Notes: generated by a model from the letters alone, not told the origin. Counted from the stretch's first letter, positions 37,361-46,858 are shown. The stretch is 51,345 nt of DNA from Alphaproteobacteria bacterium (GCA_024278855.1 JAJRSJ010000056.1:1-51345); one strand, 5' to 3'. Program-made: numbers and translations.

Positions 37361-38754
37361 GCTTTGAAATACTCGTTGTTGAGGACGAAGATGATATCAG
37401 AAGTTTGATTGCCGGAATTTTGTCTGATGATGGTCATCCTGTGCGCGAAGCTGACGGAAGTGCGCAAGCGTTGGCGGAGTTTCGCTCCCGCAAACCTTCT
37501 TTGGTGATTATGGATGTCTGGCTCAAGGGCTCAGACATGGACGGCATAGAATTGATGGATGAATTTAAGAAGACGGATCCAGATATCCCCGTCATCATCA
37601 TCAGCGGGCACGGTACGGTCGAAACCGCAGTATCGGCTATCCGCAAAGGGGCTTATGATTACATTGTTAAGCCATTTCAAAGTGAAAAACTTTTGATCAC
37701 GGCTAAACGTGCTTTGGAGGCTGCGCAGCTTCGCCAGGAAAATGCAGAGCTAAAGGGGCGGTCGTTTTATGAGGAAACCCTCATTGGACATTCATCTGTA
37801 ATTTGCCAACTTAGACAAAAAATTGACCGCATAGCTCCGACAAATAGCCGGGTTTTGATTTCCGGCCCCTCAGGATCAGGCAAGGAATTGATTGCGCGTT
37901 TGCTGCACGATAAATCCGACCGGAAAAACGGCCCGTTTAAAGCCGTCAATGCAGCGTCTATGGTGCCGGAGCGGGTCGAAGAGGAATTGTTTGGCATAGA
38001 GGATGCACACGGTTCAACATTTAAAATTGGTCTGTTGGAGCGCGCCCATTTTGGTACGCTGTATTTAGACGAAGTTGCGGACATGCCCATCGAAACCCAA
38101 AGTAAATTATTGCGGTTATTGGTCAATCAGCGTTTTCAACGTGTCGGCGGCCAAAAAGACGTGCAGGTAGATGTGCGGATTATTACCTCTACATCTCGGG
38201 ATTTGGAACGCGAAACACGGCTTGGGCATTTTAGAGAAGATCTTTATCATCGTCTCAACGTCATGCCCCTCGAAGCCCCGCCATTGCTGGAACGCAGGGA
38301 AGACATTCCGGATTTGGTTAATTATTTTATTGACAAATTGACAGTATCAACCGGTCTGCCAAAACGCGAAATTGGCGAGGATGCTATGGCTGCTTTACAG
38401 GCCTATGGCTGGCCGGGCAATGTCAGGCAATTGAAAAATAATGTTGAGCGATTATTGATATTGGCAAGCGGCGATCCTGGTCAGGCGATTACACTGGAAT
38501 CATTGCCAGAAGAAGTATCGGTCGTCCGGCGAACCAGTAACAAGCAAGACAATGACCGGATGATTTCCATGCCGCTACGCAGCGCGCGGGAACATTTTGA
38601 ACGGGAATATTTGCAAGTGCAAATCGAACGTTTTGGTGGAAATATTTCGCGCACCGCCACATTTGTTGGTATGGAACGCTCAGCACTGCACCGAAAACTT
38701 AAGTCTTTAGGCATAAACTCATCGTCAAAATCTACTTTGGCTGAAAGAGAATAA
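37357..38754 (+). CDS. ntrX: Response regulator NtrX
   Basis: A 465-residue NtrC-family regulator with receiver D53 (VIMDVWLKGSDMDG), Walker A GPSGSGKE (170-177), Walker B LYLDE (D238, E239) and a C-terminal Fis-type helix-turn-helix (SRTATFVGMERSALHRKL). The GAFTGA loop is absent: after LFG (211-213) the text reads IEDAHGSTFKIGLLE. This loss is already known for NtrX of several alphaproteobacteria. Walker motifs remain, so nucleotide binding and hydrolysis are plausible, in contrast to NtrC in this window. trkA follows 17 bp downstream. Confidence 0.94.
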   Translation: MSFEILVVEDEDDIRSLIAGILSDDGHPVREADGSAQALAEFRSRKPSLVIMDVWLKGSDMDGIELMDEFKKTDPDIPVIIISGHGTVETAVSAIRKGAYDYIVKPFQSEKLLITAKRALEAAQLRQENAELKGRSFYEETLIGHSSVICQLRQKIDRIAPTNSRVLISGPSGSGKELIARLLHDKSDRKNGPFKAVNAASMVPERVEEELFGIEDAHGSTFKIGLLERAHFGTLYLDEVADMPIETQSKLLRLLVNQRFQRVGGQKDVQVDVRIITSTSRDLERETRLGHFREDLYHRLNVMPLEAPPLLERREDIPDLVNYFIDKLTVSTGLPKREIGEDAMAALQAYGWPGNVRQLKNNVERLLILASGDPGQAITLESLPEEVSVVRRTSNKQDNDRMISMPLRSAREHFEREYLQVQIERFGGNISRTATFVGMERSALHRKLKSLGINSSSKSTLAERE

Positions 38755-38771
38755 AGATGGGGAATATTTAG

Positions 38772-40145
38772 ATGGATATTATTATTTGCGGCGCCGGGCG
38801 GGTCGGCTACGGGATTGCACGGCGGCTTTCGTCGGAAAACAACTCTGTAACCGTCGTCGATATTTCACCGGATTTGGTACAAGCCATATCAACGGAGCTT
38901 GATGTGCGCGGTATCATTGGCCACGGCTCGCACCCAAGCATCCTTAAACTGGCCGGCGCGGACACTGCCGACATGATCATTGCGGTGACATATTCCGACG
39001 AGGTTAATATGATTGCCTGCCAGGTTAGCCATTCTTTGTTTGGAACCCCTATGAAAATCGCCCGCGTCCGGGCACAGGACTATCTTAAGGACACTTGGCG
39101 TGATCTTTATGCACGTGAAAACATGCCCATAGATATCATTATTTCTCCGGAAATTGAAATCGGGAAGGCCGTGTTGCGCCGTCTCAATACACCTGGTGCA
39201 TTCGACGTTGTACCTTTTGCGGGCGGTTTGGTGCAATTGATCGGTATTCATGTGGATGATGATTGTCCGATCATCAATATGCCCATCCGACAAATCGGCG
39301 AATTATTTCCTGATTTAAATGCCACTATAGTTGGTGTGTTTCGCGACAGACAATTTTTTGCTCCGGATCCTGGAGATCAATTGGCAATAGGCGATGAAGC
39401 CTATTTTGTCGTTGAAACCGCCCACGCAGGCCGGTTATTGGACATTATCGGCAGTGATGAAGAAAAGGCCCGGTTTGTGGTTATATTTGGCGGCGGTAAT
39501 GTTGGGGCCTATGTGGCAAAAGAGCTGGAGAAAGTTGTTGGGGTCAGGGTCAGGGTGGTTGAAGCGGACAAGGCGCAGGCGGAAGCCCTTGCCGACCAGC
39601 TTGACCATACAGTCGTGTTGTGGGGTGATGCATTAAGCGCAACCATTCAAGAGGAGGCGGGTGTGCGGGACGCCCAAGGTGTACTCTGTCTTACCAATGA
39701 CGATAAAACCAATATATTGGCGGGCATTATGGCGAAGTCTATTGGCAAGGGACAGGTGTTCAGCTTGGTCAATGATGTGTCTTTATTGAATATAAAATCT
39801 TCATTGGACATTGATATGGTTATTGACCCCCGCGCCACAACCGTATCTTCGATATTGCGCCATGTTCGAAAGGGGCGTATTTTGGATGTATTTGCCCTTG
39901 AGGGCGGAGCCGCCGAAGTTATGGAGGGGGTTGTACTCGACACCTCGCCGCTTTCCGGTAAAACTCTGGAAGAAGCCGATATTCCAGAAGACATTGTGAT
40001 TGGCGCAATCATCCGCGCCGGAAATGTCCTCAAACCGACACCCGATATGACAGTACACACAGGTGATCATGTAGTGCTATTGGCAGATAAAACCGCTTTG
40101 AAACATGTGGAAAACTTATTTCGTGTGAGCGCAGATTACTTTTAA
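38772..40145 (+). CDS. trkA: Trk potassium transport regulator TrkA
   Basis: A 457-residue peripheral membrane protein with two Rossmann RCK-N domains, GAGRVGYGIARRL (about 6-18) and GGGNVGAYVAKELE (about 238-251), each followed by an RCK-C domain. It binds NAD(H) and gates the TrkH potassium channel. It follows ntrX closely, as in many alphaproteobacteria, and the TrkH gene follows 39 bp later. Length and domain order are normal. Confidence 0.94.
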   Translation: MDIIICGAGRVGYGIARRLSSENNSVTVVDISPDLVQAISTELDVRGIIGHGSHPSILKLAGADTADMIIAVTYSDEVNMIACQVSHSLFGTPMKIARVRAQDYLKDTWRDLYARENMPIDIIISPEIEIGKAVLRRLNTPGAFDVVPFAGGLVQLIGIHVDDDCPIINMPIRQIGELFPDLNATIVGVFRDRQFFAPDPGDQLAIGDEAYFVVETAHAGRLLDIIGSDEEKARFVVIFGGGNVGAYVAKELEKVVGVRVRVVEADKAQAEALADQLDHTVVLWGDALSATIQEEAGVRDAQGVLCLTNDDKTNILAGIMAKSIGKGQVFSLVNDVSLLNIKSSLDIDMVIDPRATTVSSILRHVRKGRILDVFALEGGAAEVMEGVVLDTSPLSGKTLEEADIPEDIVIGAIIRAGNVLKPTPDMTVHTGDHVVLLADKTALKHVENLFRVSADYF

Positions 40146-40184
40146 CAGGGCTAATACAGGGTCATAACAAAGGGCTAGAACTTT

Positions 40185-41618
40185 ATGGCGTTTTCGCGTA
40201 TTTTACTTTGGTTGGGCTATGCACTGATTTATTATGCCGGCCTCATGTTGGTTACGGGTCTAGCGGCGGTGTTGTTTGGTGAATTTAATCAGGCCCGGTT
40301 ATTTTTACTTTTGGCCTTCATCATTGCGACAATCGGCTTGATCACTGCGTTTATTGGACAAAATGCACCGACCCGTGAAAATACCCGCGATGCATTGGTT
40401 TTTCTGGTGGTTTTTTGGCTGTTAATACCCCTTGTTACCTGCTTGCCCTATTTATCAATGCCCCAAGTGCCAAGCTTCGCAATTGCCTATTTTGAAGCGG
40501 CCTCTGCAATTACAACCACGGGGGCCAGCACGCTTAATCCTGACACCATGCCCAAGTCTCTCATATTATGGCAATCTTTGTTGCAGTGGAGCGGCGGGGT
40601 GATGGTGGCCACATTTGCGGTCGTGCTTTTAGCGGCGTTAAATCTGACCGGTATCGGGGTGCACCGGTCTACATTGTTCACCTTAAAAAAGGGGGAGATT
40701 TTCTCGCGTTTAATCAGTATCGGCCGTTTAATTGCAGTGCTTTACGGCTTGATTAGCTTTTTTGCGTTTTGCTTGCTTATGATTTCCGGAACGCCTGTAT
40801 TTGAATCCTTGTGTTTGGCGCTGACCTCGATTTCTACAGGCGGGCTTGTCCCCAGAAGCGGGATATTGGCCGATTATGTCTCAGGCTTTGGCGTCTTGGT
40901 TTTGGCTATGGTTTGTCTGCTTGGGGCCGCTAATGTATCGGTATTGTGGGATGTTTTGCGGCGACATAATGTAAACTCTGTGCGTGCGTTATTTGGCAAT
41001 GTGGAACACCGGGGCATATTGGCTTTGATGATTATTTTAATCATTGCCGGCTTTTTATCCACCGGGGCAAGGCATATTTACACGGTTATAATCGAAGCCG
41101 CATTTATGGTTAGCTCCACCGGATATGACTATCATGTTATTGGAATTGATATGGTGCCGGCTAGCTTGCTGATTGCACTGGTGCTTGTTGGCGGCTCCGC
41201 CTTGTCTACGGCGGGGGGGATAAAAATAATCCGTATGTTGTTGTTGTTCAGGCATTTGCGCACTGACCTTGACCGAATGAGCCACCCTCTCAGGGTCAAG
41301 CCTGTTAAATTTCGGGGCCGAACCGTTGAGGACAAAGCATTTTTATCGATCTGGATGTATTTTTTCGGCTACACCTTGGTGTTTTCTTTGGGCATAACTG
41401 CATTGGGGGCTTCGGGGCTTGATTTCACCCATGCCGTATCCGCCGCCGCATCGGCATTATCCAATACCGGGCCACTTTTAGCCGCGACCAACCCTGAAAC
41501 TTCCTATGCTGATATGAATGTGTTATCTTTGATGATCCTTACGGTCGTTATGTTGTTAGGGCGTATAGAGGTTTTAGCCGCATTTGCTCTGTTTGCCCCT
41601 TCATTTTGGCGAAATTAG
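40185..41618 (+). CDS. trkH: TrkH family potassium uptake protein
   Basis: A 477-residue membrane protein with about ten to twelve helices and the fourfold pore repeats of the TrkH/KtrB superfamily: SAITTTGASTL, TSISTGGLV, SSTGYDYH and SALSNTGPL are the four selectivity-filter segments in order. It forms the potassium channel gated by TrkA, encoded just upstream. No defects are seen. Confidence 0.93.
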   Translation: MAFSRILLWLGYALIYYAGLMLVTGLAAVLFGEFNQARLFLLLAFIIATIGLITAFIGQNAPTRENTRDALVFLVVFWLLIPLVTCLPYLSMPQVPSFAIAYFEAASAITTTGASTLNPDTMPKSLILWQSLLQWSGGVMVATFAVVLLAALNLTGIGVHRSTLFTLKKGEIFSRLISIGRLIAVLYGLISFFAFCLLMISGTPVFESLCLALTSISTGGLVPRSGILADYVSGFGVLVLAMVCLLGAANVSVLWDVLRRHNVNSVRALFGNVEHRGILALMIILIIAGFLSTGARHIYTVIIEAAFMVSSTGYDYHVIGIDMVPASLLIALVLVGGSALSTAGGIKIIRMLLLFRHLRTDLDRMSHPLRVKPVKFRGRTVEDKAFLSIWMYFFGYTLVFSLGITALGASGLDFTHAVSAAASALSNTGPLLAATNPETSYADMNVLSLMILTVVMLLGRIEVLAAFALFAPSFWRN

Positions 41619-41739
41619 AGAATATTCCACACATAATTCATTGAAAATACAGGTGCGGCAATATTCGGGCTTGCATTGCCTTGAGGGCGCAGATTAGGTA
41701 TGGTGTCTGGGGAATGAAAAACTTATGATGGGAACGAAT

Positions 41740-41982
41740 ATGTCTGCTGACAAAAAACAAAATCTGCAAGATGCTTTTTTAAATTCGGTGCGCAAAGCCA
41801 AGACACCGCTGACGATATTTTTAATGAACGGGGTAAAACTACAAGGTGTAGTAACCTGGTTTGATAATTTTTGCGTGTTATTGCGCCGTGATGGTCAAGT
41901 TCAACTGGTCTATAACCACGCCATATCGACAATTATGCCCTCTGAACCGGTGCAGTTATTTGACGCTGAAGCGGATGAATGA
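41740..41982 (+). CDS. hfq: RNA chaperone Hfq
   Basis: An 80-residue Sm-like RNA chaperone that pairs small RNAs with mRNAs. The Sm1 motif ([15 protein letters not shown]) and Sm2 motif ([10 protein letters not shown], with the K/YxHA proximal-face motif as YNHA) are present, with QNLQDAFLN at the N-terminus for RNA binding. I chose the ATG at 41740, giving [11 protein letters not shown], which matches Caulobacter-type Hfq. An ATG at 41725 would add five residues. The stop is 28 bp before hflX, the usual hfq-hflX pairing. Confidence 0.94.
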   Translation: MSADKKQNLQDAFLNSVRKAKTPLTIFLMNGVKLQGVVTWFDNFCVLLRRDGQVQLVYNHAISTIMPSEPVQLFDAEADE

Positions 41983-42010
41983 CATATACGCTTATGATTA
42001 AAGCACATCT

Positions 42011-43306
42011 ATGATTGAAATAGAGGCAAGCCCCCAACATGCTCTGGTATTACATCCGGTTTTGGGCCGTGAGAGCGCCGCATTTTCCAAGTTAAAACTG
42101 GACGAAGCTGTTGGGTTGGCGCAAGCACTGGGCGTGGAAGTCAAAGGCGGCTTACCCGTGACGGTGCGCGATATTAAAGTTGGCAGTTATTTTGGCAGTG
42201 GCAAGATAGAAGAAATTTCTGCGCTGATAGCCGAACACGATATCAATTTGGTGGTTGTCAATGCAGCCATTGCCCCAATCCAACAAAGAAATTTGGAGAA
42301 GACCTGGAACGCCAAAGTCATAGACCGCACCGGTTTGATTTTGGAAATTTTTGCCCTTAGAGCCGCGACCAAAGAAGGTCGCTTACAAGTTGAATTGGCC
42401 CGTCTTGGTTACGAGAAATCACGGCTTGTGCGTACCTGGACACATTTGGAGCGCCAACGGGGCGGGCAGGGTTTTGTGGCGGGGCCGGGCGAGACCCAAA
42501 TCGAATCAGATCGCCGGATGCTGGCCGATAAAATCGGAAAACTTACCCGTGACCTTGAACAAGTCCGCCGCCGCCGGGCTTTGCAGCGCACTAAACGCCG
42601 CCGCGCACCTGAACGGGTTGTGGCTCTGGTCGGGTATACCAATGCCGGCAAGTCCTCCTTGTTTAACCGATTGACCACGGGCGGGGTTTTGGTGAAAGAC
42701 ATGTTATTTGCCACCTTGGACACCACCCACAGGATATTGCCATTACCTAGCGGTCAGCAGGCGGTGATGTCGGACACAGTTGGTTTTATTTCCGACTTGC
42801 CTACGGATTTGGTTGATGCGTTTCGGGCCACGCTTGAAGAAGTTAAAGAGGCTGACTTGCTCATCCATGTGCGCGATATGTCCGATCCATTAAGCGAGCA
42901 GCACAAGCAAGATGTTTTACAAATCCTGGATACATTGGGCGCGGGACCGAACCATGAGCAAGCCCTGATTGAGGTTTGGAACAAAATTGATCTTTTGGCA
43001 GATAATATTTGTGCTGAAATGATCGAGAGTGCTGGGAAAAAACCAGATGTATTCCCAATTTCATGTACCAAAAACATTGGTCTTGGGGAGTTGCGCCAAG
43101 GCATTGAAGACGAGCTTTCCAGATCAGATCAAATTGTTGATGTAACCATTACCCCAAAAGACATGCACATCCGAGCTTGGCTGCATCAGCACGGCAATGT
43201 CTTGAGCGAGAAAATCCAAGAGCAAGGCAATTGCGAAATGCAAGTCAGGCTCACATCCGCAGATCAAGGAAAACTACAAACCCACCACCCGCAAGTGTTT
43301 GTTTAG
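42011..43306 (+). CDS. hflX: Ribosome-associated GTPase HflX
   Basis: A 431-residue GTPase. An N-terminal HflX domain and coiled coil (about 1-195; GGQGFVAGPGETQIESDRR) precede the G domain, with G1 GYTNAGKSS, G3 DTVGF, G4 NKID and G5 SCTKNIG. HflX splits stalled or heat-damaged ribosomes. It is coupled to hfq by position. Its last four bases overlap the convergent mazG stop, so there is no room for a terminator between them. Confidence 0.94.
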   Translation: MIEIEASPQHALVLHPVLGRESAAFSKLKLDEAVGLAQALGVEVKGGLPVTVRDIKVGSYFGSGKIEEISALIAEHDINLVVVNAAIAPIQQRNLEKTWNAKVIDRTGLILEIFALRAATKEGRLQVELARLGYEKSRLVRTWTHLERQRGGQGFVAGPGETQIESDRRMLADKIGKLTRDLEQVRRRRALQRTKRRRAPERVVALVGYTNAGKSSLFNRLTTGGVLVKDMLFATLDTTHRILPLPSGQQAVMSDTVGFISDLPTDLVDAFRATLEEVKEADLLIHVRDMSDPLSEQHKQDVLQILDTLGAGPNHEQALIEVWNKIDLLADNICAEMIESAGKKPDVFPISCTKNIGLGELRQGIEDELSRSDQIVDVTITPKDMHIRAWLHQHGNVLSEKIQEQGNCEMQVRLTSADQGKLQTHHPQVFV

Positions 43307-44115
43307 GTCTTTGCGTTTTTCGCTGCCACCCATAATTCCTCCAACTGCTCCAGAGACAGGGCTTCCAATTCTTTCGTAGTGTTTTGCTCCATGTGGTGGA
43401 AACGGGTAGTGAATTTTTTATTGGTATCGCGCAGGGCGTGTTCGGGGTCTACGCCAAGCTTTCGGGCCAAGTTTGTGACGGCAAACAGCAAATCGCCAAC
43501 TTCCTCGTGGATGCGGTGTTGCGGCTCGCCTTCGGATTGTGCCTCGGTGATTTCCTCTGCTTCTTCGATAATTTTATCCAAAACCTGCTTTGGTTCTGCC
43601 CAGTCAAACCCGACACGGGCGGCGCGTTTTTGTAGTTTTTCGGCGCGCATCAAGGCGGGCAGGGCGTTTGCTACCCCGTCCAGAGCAGAGGCAACAGTAC
43701 CGGATTTTTCGGCCCTCTCCTCGGCTTTCAAAGCTTCCCAAGCCCGTGTCTGGGTCTCGCTATCGCGCTCATCTTCGTCCCCAAATACATGTGGATGACG
43801 CACTATCATTTTCTCGACCAAAACGGCGCTTACAGCGTCAAAATCAAATTCGTTTTGTTCATTTGCCATTTGGGCATGGAACACCACTTGCAGCAATAAA
43901 TCCCCGAGTTCCTCTTTGAGGTCACCCATATGCCCGCGCTCTATGGCGTCATTGACCTCATAGGCTTCCTCTATAGTGTAAGGCGCGATGGTTTTGAAGG
44001 TTTGCTCCGCGTCCCAAGGGCATCCGGTCTTTGGGTCGCGCAAACGCGCCATCATGGTCAGGAGACGTTGATTTGGCGTTTCGCCCAAACTGGTAGCTAT
44101 TTGCTTGATATTCAT
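43303..44115 (-). CDS. mazG: Nucleoside triphosphate pyrophosphohydrolase MazG
   Basis: A 270-residue two-domain MazG. The first domain carries GCPWDAEQTFKTIAPYTIEEAYE and the acidic ELGDLLLQVVFHAQ motif; the second repeats it as HEEVGDLLFAVTNLARKL. It hydrolyses NTPs to NMPs, including damaged nucleotides and possibly ppGpp precursors. Its ATG overlaps the ccmD stop (ATGA), so it is translated from the ccm operon transcript, an arrangement that may be incidental. Confidence 0.93.
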   Translation of the reverse strand: MNIKQIATSLGETPNQRLLTMMARLRDPKTGCPWDAEQTFKTIAPYTIEEAYEVNDAIERGHMGDLKEELGDLLLQVVFHAQMANEQNEFDFDAVSAVLVEKMIVRHPHVFGDEDERDSETQTRAWEALKAEERAEKSGTVASALDGVANALPALMRAEKLQKRAARVGFDWAEPKQVLDKIIEEAEEITEAQSEGEPQHRIHEEVGDLLFAVTNLARKLGVDPEHALRDTNKKFTTRFHHMEQNTTKELEALSLEQLEELWVAAKNAKT

Positions 44116-44237
44116 TTTTTACGTCTGGCGTTTTGCACGAATGTATAAACGGTAAATCCTAACAACACGGCGACCGATACGCCGTAGCTCAACCATATAT
44201 AAAGACTGTATTTACCAAAATCTGGAATAATATCCAT
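44112..44237 (-). CDS. ccmD: Heme exporter protein CcmD (41 residues)
   Basis: A very short gene of 41 codons starting MDIIPDFGKYSLYIWLSYG, followed by one membrane helix (VSVAVLLGFTVYTFV) and the basic tail QNARRKK. This is the classic CcmD layout. CcmD stabilises the CcmABC complex and releases holo-CcmE. Its ATG shares one base with the ccmC stop (TGATG) and its TGA overlaps the mazG ATG. Size, sequence pattern and position all agree. Confidence 0.9.
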   Translation of the reverse strand: MDIIPDFGKYSLYIWLSYGVSVAVLLGFTVYTFVQNARRKK

Positions 44238-44980
44238 CACAATGTCTCCATAGTCGTGGATGCGGCGGCGGGCCTTTGTCGGCGGTCGCTAGCCTTACTA
44301 ATAGAATTCAGCACCCGGCTGAGCACTAACCAGCCAAAGAAAAATGAATACCCAAAGGTCATAAGCATAAGCGGTAATAAGATACTAGGCGGCAATCCCG
44401 GCGCGTCCGGCATGGAGACGGATGATGTCTGGTGCAAGGTGTTCCACCAGTCCACAGAAAACTTGATAATGGGCAAGTTGATCGAACCGACCATAGCCAC
44501 CAGGCCGGCAATACGGGCGGCGCGGCGTTTATCGGTTGTGCCGGCCCAAACCGCCATATAGCCAATAAACAAGAACAGCAATATCAAGGTTGAGGTCATG
44601 CGGCCGTCCCATTGCCAAAACGTACCCCAACTGGTTTTGCCCCATAGAGCGCCGCTGAGCAGACCAAGCGCTGTAAAGGCGGCGCCGGGCAGGGCGCAAG
44701 CCCGGGCCAATTCATCGGCCAAAGTATGGCGCCAGATATAGGCGAACAAGCTAGCCAGAGCCATAGCCGCATAAGCCATCATGCCGATCCACACGGCGGG
44801 CACATGTACATACATAATGCGCACACTATGGCCCTGGAGTTGATCTTCCGGTGAGCGCCAAAGCCCGACCCAGATACCTGCGATGATCAACACAAGCGCC
44901 AATACGCCAAAAATAGGCGCCGCAATACGGGCGAATTTTTTAAACCTGAGCGGGTTGGCTAAAAAACTTATCATACCCAT
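44237..44980 (-). CDS. ccmC: Heme exporter/handling protein CcmC
   Basis: A 247-residue inner-membrane protein with six helices. The periplasmic tryptophan-rich motif WGTFWQWDGRMT is clear, and conserved histidines lie in YVHVPAVW and near VDWWNTLHQTSSV. CcmC presents heme to CcmE during System I cytochrome c maturation. It lies between ccmB (10-bp gap) and ccmD (one-base overlap). Confidence 0.94.
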   Translation of the reverse strand: MGMISFLANPLRFKKFARIAAPIFGVLALVLIIAGIWVGLWRSPEDQLQGHSVRIMYVHVPAVWIGMMAYAAMALASLFAYIWRHTLADELARACALPGAAFTALGLLSGALWGKTSWGTFWQWDGRMTSTLILLFLFIGYMAVWAGTTDKRRAARIAGLVAMVGSINLPIIKFSVDWWNTLHQTSSVSMPDAPGLPPSILLPLMLMTFGYSFFFGWLVLSRVLNSISKASDRRQRPAAASTTMETL

Positions 44981-44989
44981 ATTAGTGTC

Positions 44990-45655
44990 CTATTCCGTAA
45001 TGGTATTGAGCGCCGCCGTAGTGGCCGGAATGCCGACCGCCGTTGCGATTAAACTAATGCCGAGCAGTGCTTGGAATTCTGTAGCCAACAGCCCGGCGTC
45101 TGCGTAGCTTATGACGCCGCCCAGTGCAAATATCAAGACGGGAACCACCAAAGGAATGGTCAACAAGACCAGTAAAAAACCACCGCCCTTAAACCCGACA
45201 AGACAAGCACCTGAAAACGCGCCGTAACACACCAATGCTGGACTTGCTAAAGCTATGGATATGAACAAACCGCCAAGCAGGGAAACGGGCAGATCAAACA
45301 ACAATCCGGCCAGAGGTAATGCCAGTATAAGCGGTAAAATACTCAGCAGCCAATGGGCGCAAATTTTGGCCAATACATAAATGTGCATGGACATACTGGA
45401 CAATTTGATATGTTCGAGTGTTCCGTCGTCCGCATCATCAGCAAATAAATGTTCGAATGAGAATAACAAAGAAAATACCACCGCCAACCAAATCAGGGCA
45501 GGGGCCAGAGGCCTAAGCGTTTTAAATTCACCGCCCAGAGCAATGGCGCTTAGGGACAAAAATACGGCGAAAAACACCAAACCCATAAGCCAGGCACCGC
45601 CCGAGCGCAGGGCGATACGGATATCGCGAATAACAATACCGCTAAACCTGGACAT
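44990..45655 (-). CDS. ccmB: Heme exporter membrane subunit CcmB
   Basis: A 221-residue protein with six hydrophobic helices. FEHLFADDADDGTLEHI and the LPLILALPLAGLLFDL region match the CcmB membrane subunit of the CcmAB transporter, which powers release of heme-loaded CcmE. The start overlaps the end of ccmA by 14 bp, so the two subunits are translated together. Confidence 0.93.
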   Translation of the reverse strand: MSRFSGIVIRDIRIALRSGGAWLMGLVFFAVFLSLSAIALGGEFKTLRPLAPALIWLAVVFSLLFSFEHLFADDADDGTLEHIKLSSMSMHIYVLAKICAHWLLSILPLILALPLAGLLFDLPVSLLGGLFISIALASPALVCYGAFSGACLVGFKGGGFLLVLLTIPLVVPVLIFALGGVISYADAGLLATEFQALLGISLIATAVGIPATTAALNTITE

Positions 45656-46292
45656 CTTCGCCCCCGTTCAAAGTTAAAACCCGTGTGTTCGCCCCAATTT
45701 TTTCAGGCGCGGTATGGGAGGCGATCAGAACGCAGCCACCGTTCTCTACATGATCCGCGACCAATGTTCGGATAATTTTGCGGCCCCTGACATCCATAGC
45801 GGCGGCTGGTTCATCAAGAACCCACAGGCTTGCTTTGCGCATCAATAAACGCGCCAAAGACAGCCGCCTGGATTGGCCTGCCGACAGATTTTTGGCACGT
45901 AAACCCATTTGCGCAGACAGTCCGACTTTCTCTAAAACGTCATCGGTTTTCAAAGAAGATTTATAAACCGTCTGCCAAAACTGCAAATTTTCTATAGCGG
46001 TCAAATTTGGTTTGTGACTATCTTGGTGGCCTTGATAACCCGTGTCTGTGGGTGAAGATTTGTATATATCCAAACCATTCCAGCTAATTGTCCCGCCTTC
46101 TGGCCTAAGCAGGCCGGCGATGCATTTCAACAATGAGGTTTTGCCAATGCCGTTACTGCCCGCCACCCAAAGCGTGTCACCCGGCGCAAGTCTGAATGAC
46201 AGACCGTCAATAAGCAAATGCTCACCACGACTAACGGACAAGTTCGTGACGGCGAGCATGGATGTTTTTTGTTGAAAAGCTGTTTGGGTCAT
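45642..46292 (-). CDS. ccmA: Heme exporter ATP-binding subunit CcmA
   Basis: A 216-residue ABC ATPase with Walker A GSNGIGKTS, Q-loop region, signature LSAGQSRRL and Walker B LWVLDEPAA. It is the first gene of the minus-strand unit ccmA-ccmB-ccmC-ccmD-mazG. The next gene on the other side is ccmE, which is divergent across a 105-bp gap that probably holds both promoters. The start may be the ATG at 46292 or the one at residue 12 (MLAVTNLSV). Confidence 0.93.
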   Translation of the reverse strand: MTQTAFQQKTSMLAVTNLSVSRGEHLLIDGLSFRLAPGDTLWVAGSNGIGKTSLLKCIAGLLRPEGGTISWNGLDIYKSSPTDTGYQGHQDSHKPNLTAIENLQFWQTVYKSSLKTDDVLEKVGLSAQMGLRAKNLSAGQSRRLSLARLLMRKASLWVLDEPAAAMDVRGRKIIRTLVADHVENGGCVLIASHTAPEKIGANTRVLTLNGGEDVQV

Positions 46293-46397
46293 AATTTTTA
46301 TCTATACTCAATTCCCCAGACTGGCTATAAGCAGGTTGAACAAATCTGCGCTATTTTGCGCGGTTTCTAACATGCGAATTAGCAATAGGCCAGACCA

Positions 46398-46826
46398 ATG
46401 ACACCAAAGCACCAAAATCGCCGTTTAACTATTGTTGCGCTGTGCGCTCTGGCTGTTATAGCGGGCGCGTTTTTGTTGCTGCAAGCCCTTGGTGACAACA
46501 AACAATTATTCGTCAACCCGTCCAATGTGGTCGCACCCGCCTATATCCAAGGTGTCAACCCGATTAAAATCGGTGGCATGGTGGTCGAGGGCAGCATACA
46601 AAAAGGCGAAGGTCTAATTACCTATTTCTCCGTCATTGATTTCGAAAACCCAAACCCCGAAATCCCGGAGCTAAAAGTCATATATGATGATGTACTCCCA
46701 GACTTGTTCAAAGAAGGCCAAGGCGTGGTCATGACCGGAAAACTAGGCCAAGACGGTATATTCATAGCCAGCAATGTCCTAGCCAAACACGACGAAAACT
46801 ACATGCCGAAATTGCCGGAGAGTTAG
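46398..46826 (+). CDS. ccmE: Periplasmic heme chaperone CcmE
   Basis: A 142-residue heme chaperone with an N-terminal anchor helix (LTIVALCALAVIAGAFLLL), an OB-fold domain and the canonical heme-binding HDENYMP with the covalent-attachment histidine. It ferries heme from CcmABCD to the CcmF/H ligase. In many alphaproteobacteria ccmF and ccmH follow ccmE; here the gene is followed after 5 bp by a lone insertion-sequence end and the rhs cassettes, so the ligase genes must be elsewhere or were displaced. Confidence 0.94.
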   Translation: MTPKHQNRRLTIVALCALAVIAGAFLLLQALGDNKQLFVNPSNVVAPAYIQGVNPIKIGGMVVEGSIQKGEGLITYFSVIDFENPNPEIPELKVIYDDVLPDLFKEGQGVVMTGKLGQDGIFIASNVLAKHDENYMPKLPES

Positions 46827-46831
46827 GGATC

Positions 46832-46858
46832 TGAACCGCCCCGGGTTTGCCGGAGGCT
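46832..46858. mobile_element. Solo IS end (27 bp), matches the IS end at 51206
   Basis: TGAACCGCCCCGGGTTTGCC followed by GGAGGCT occupies 46832-46858. It is identical at 26 of 27 positions, in the same orientation, to 51206-51232, which precedes an IS3-type transposase gene. No transposase follows this copy. It lies 5 bp after the ccmE stop and marks the left edge of the rhs island, so it is probably a scar left by deletion or recombination of an insertion sequence. Confidence 0.75.

Noticed and set aside
43379-43798. Plus-strand open frame of 139 codons within the mazG region
   Set aside because: It lies entirely opposite mazG, which has both MazG domains intact; no motif or ribosome site supports the other strand.
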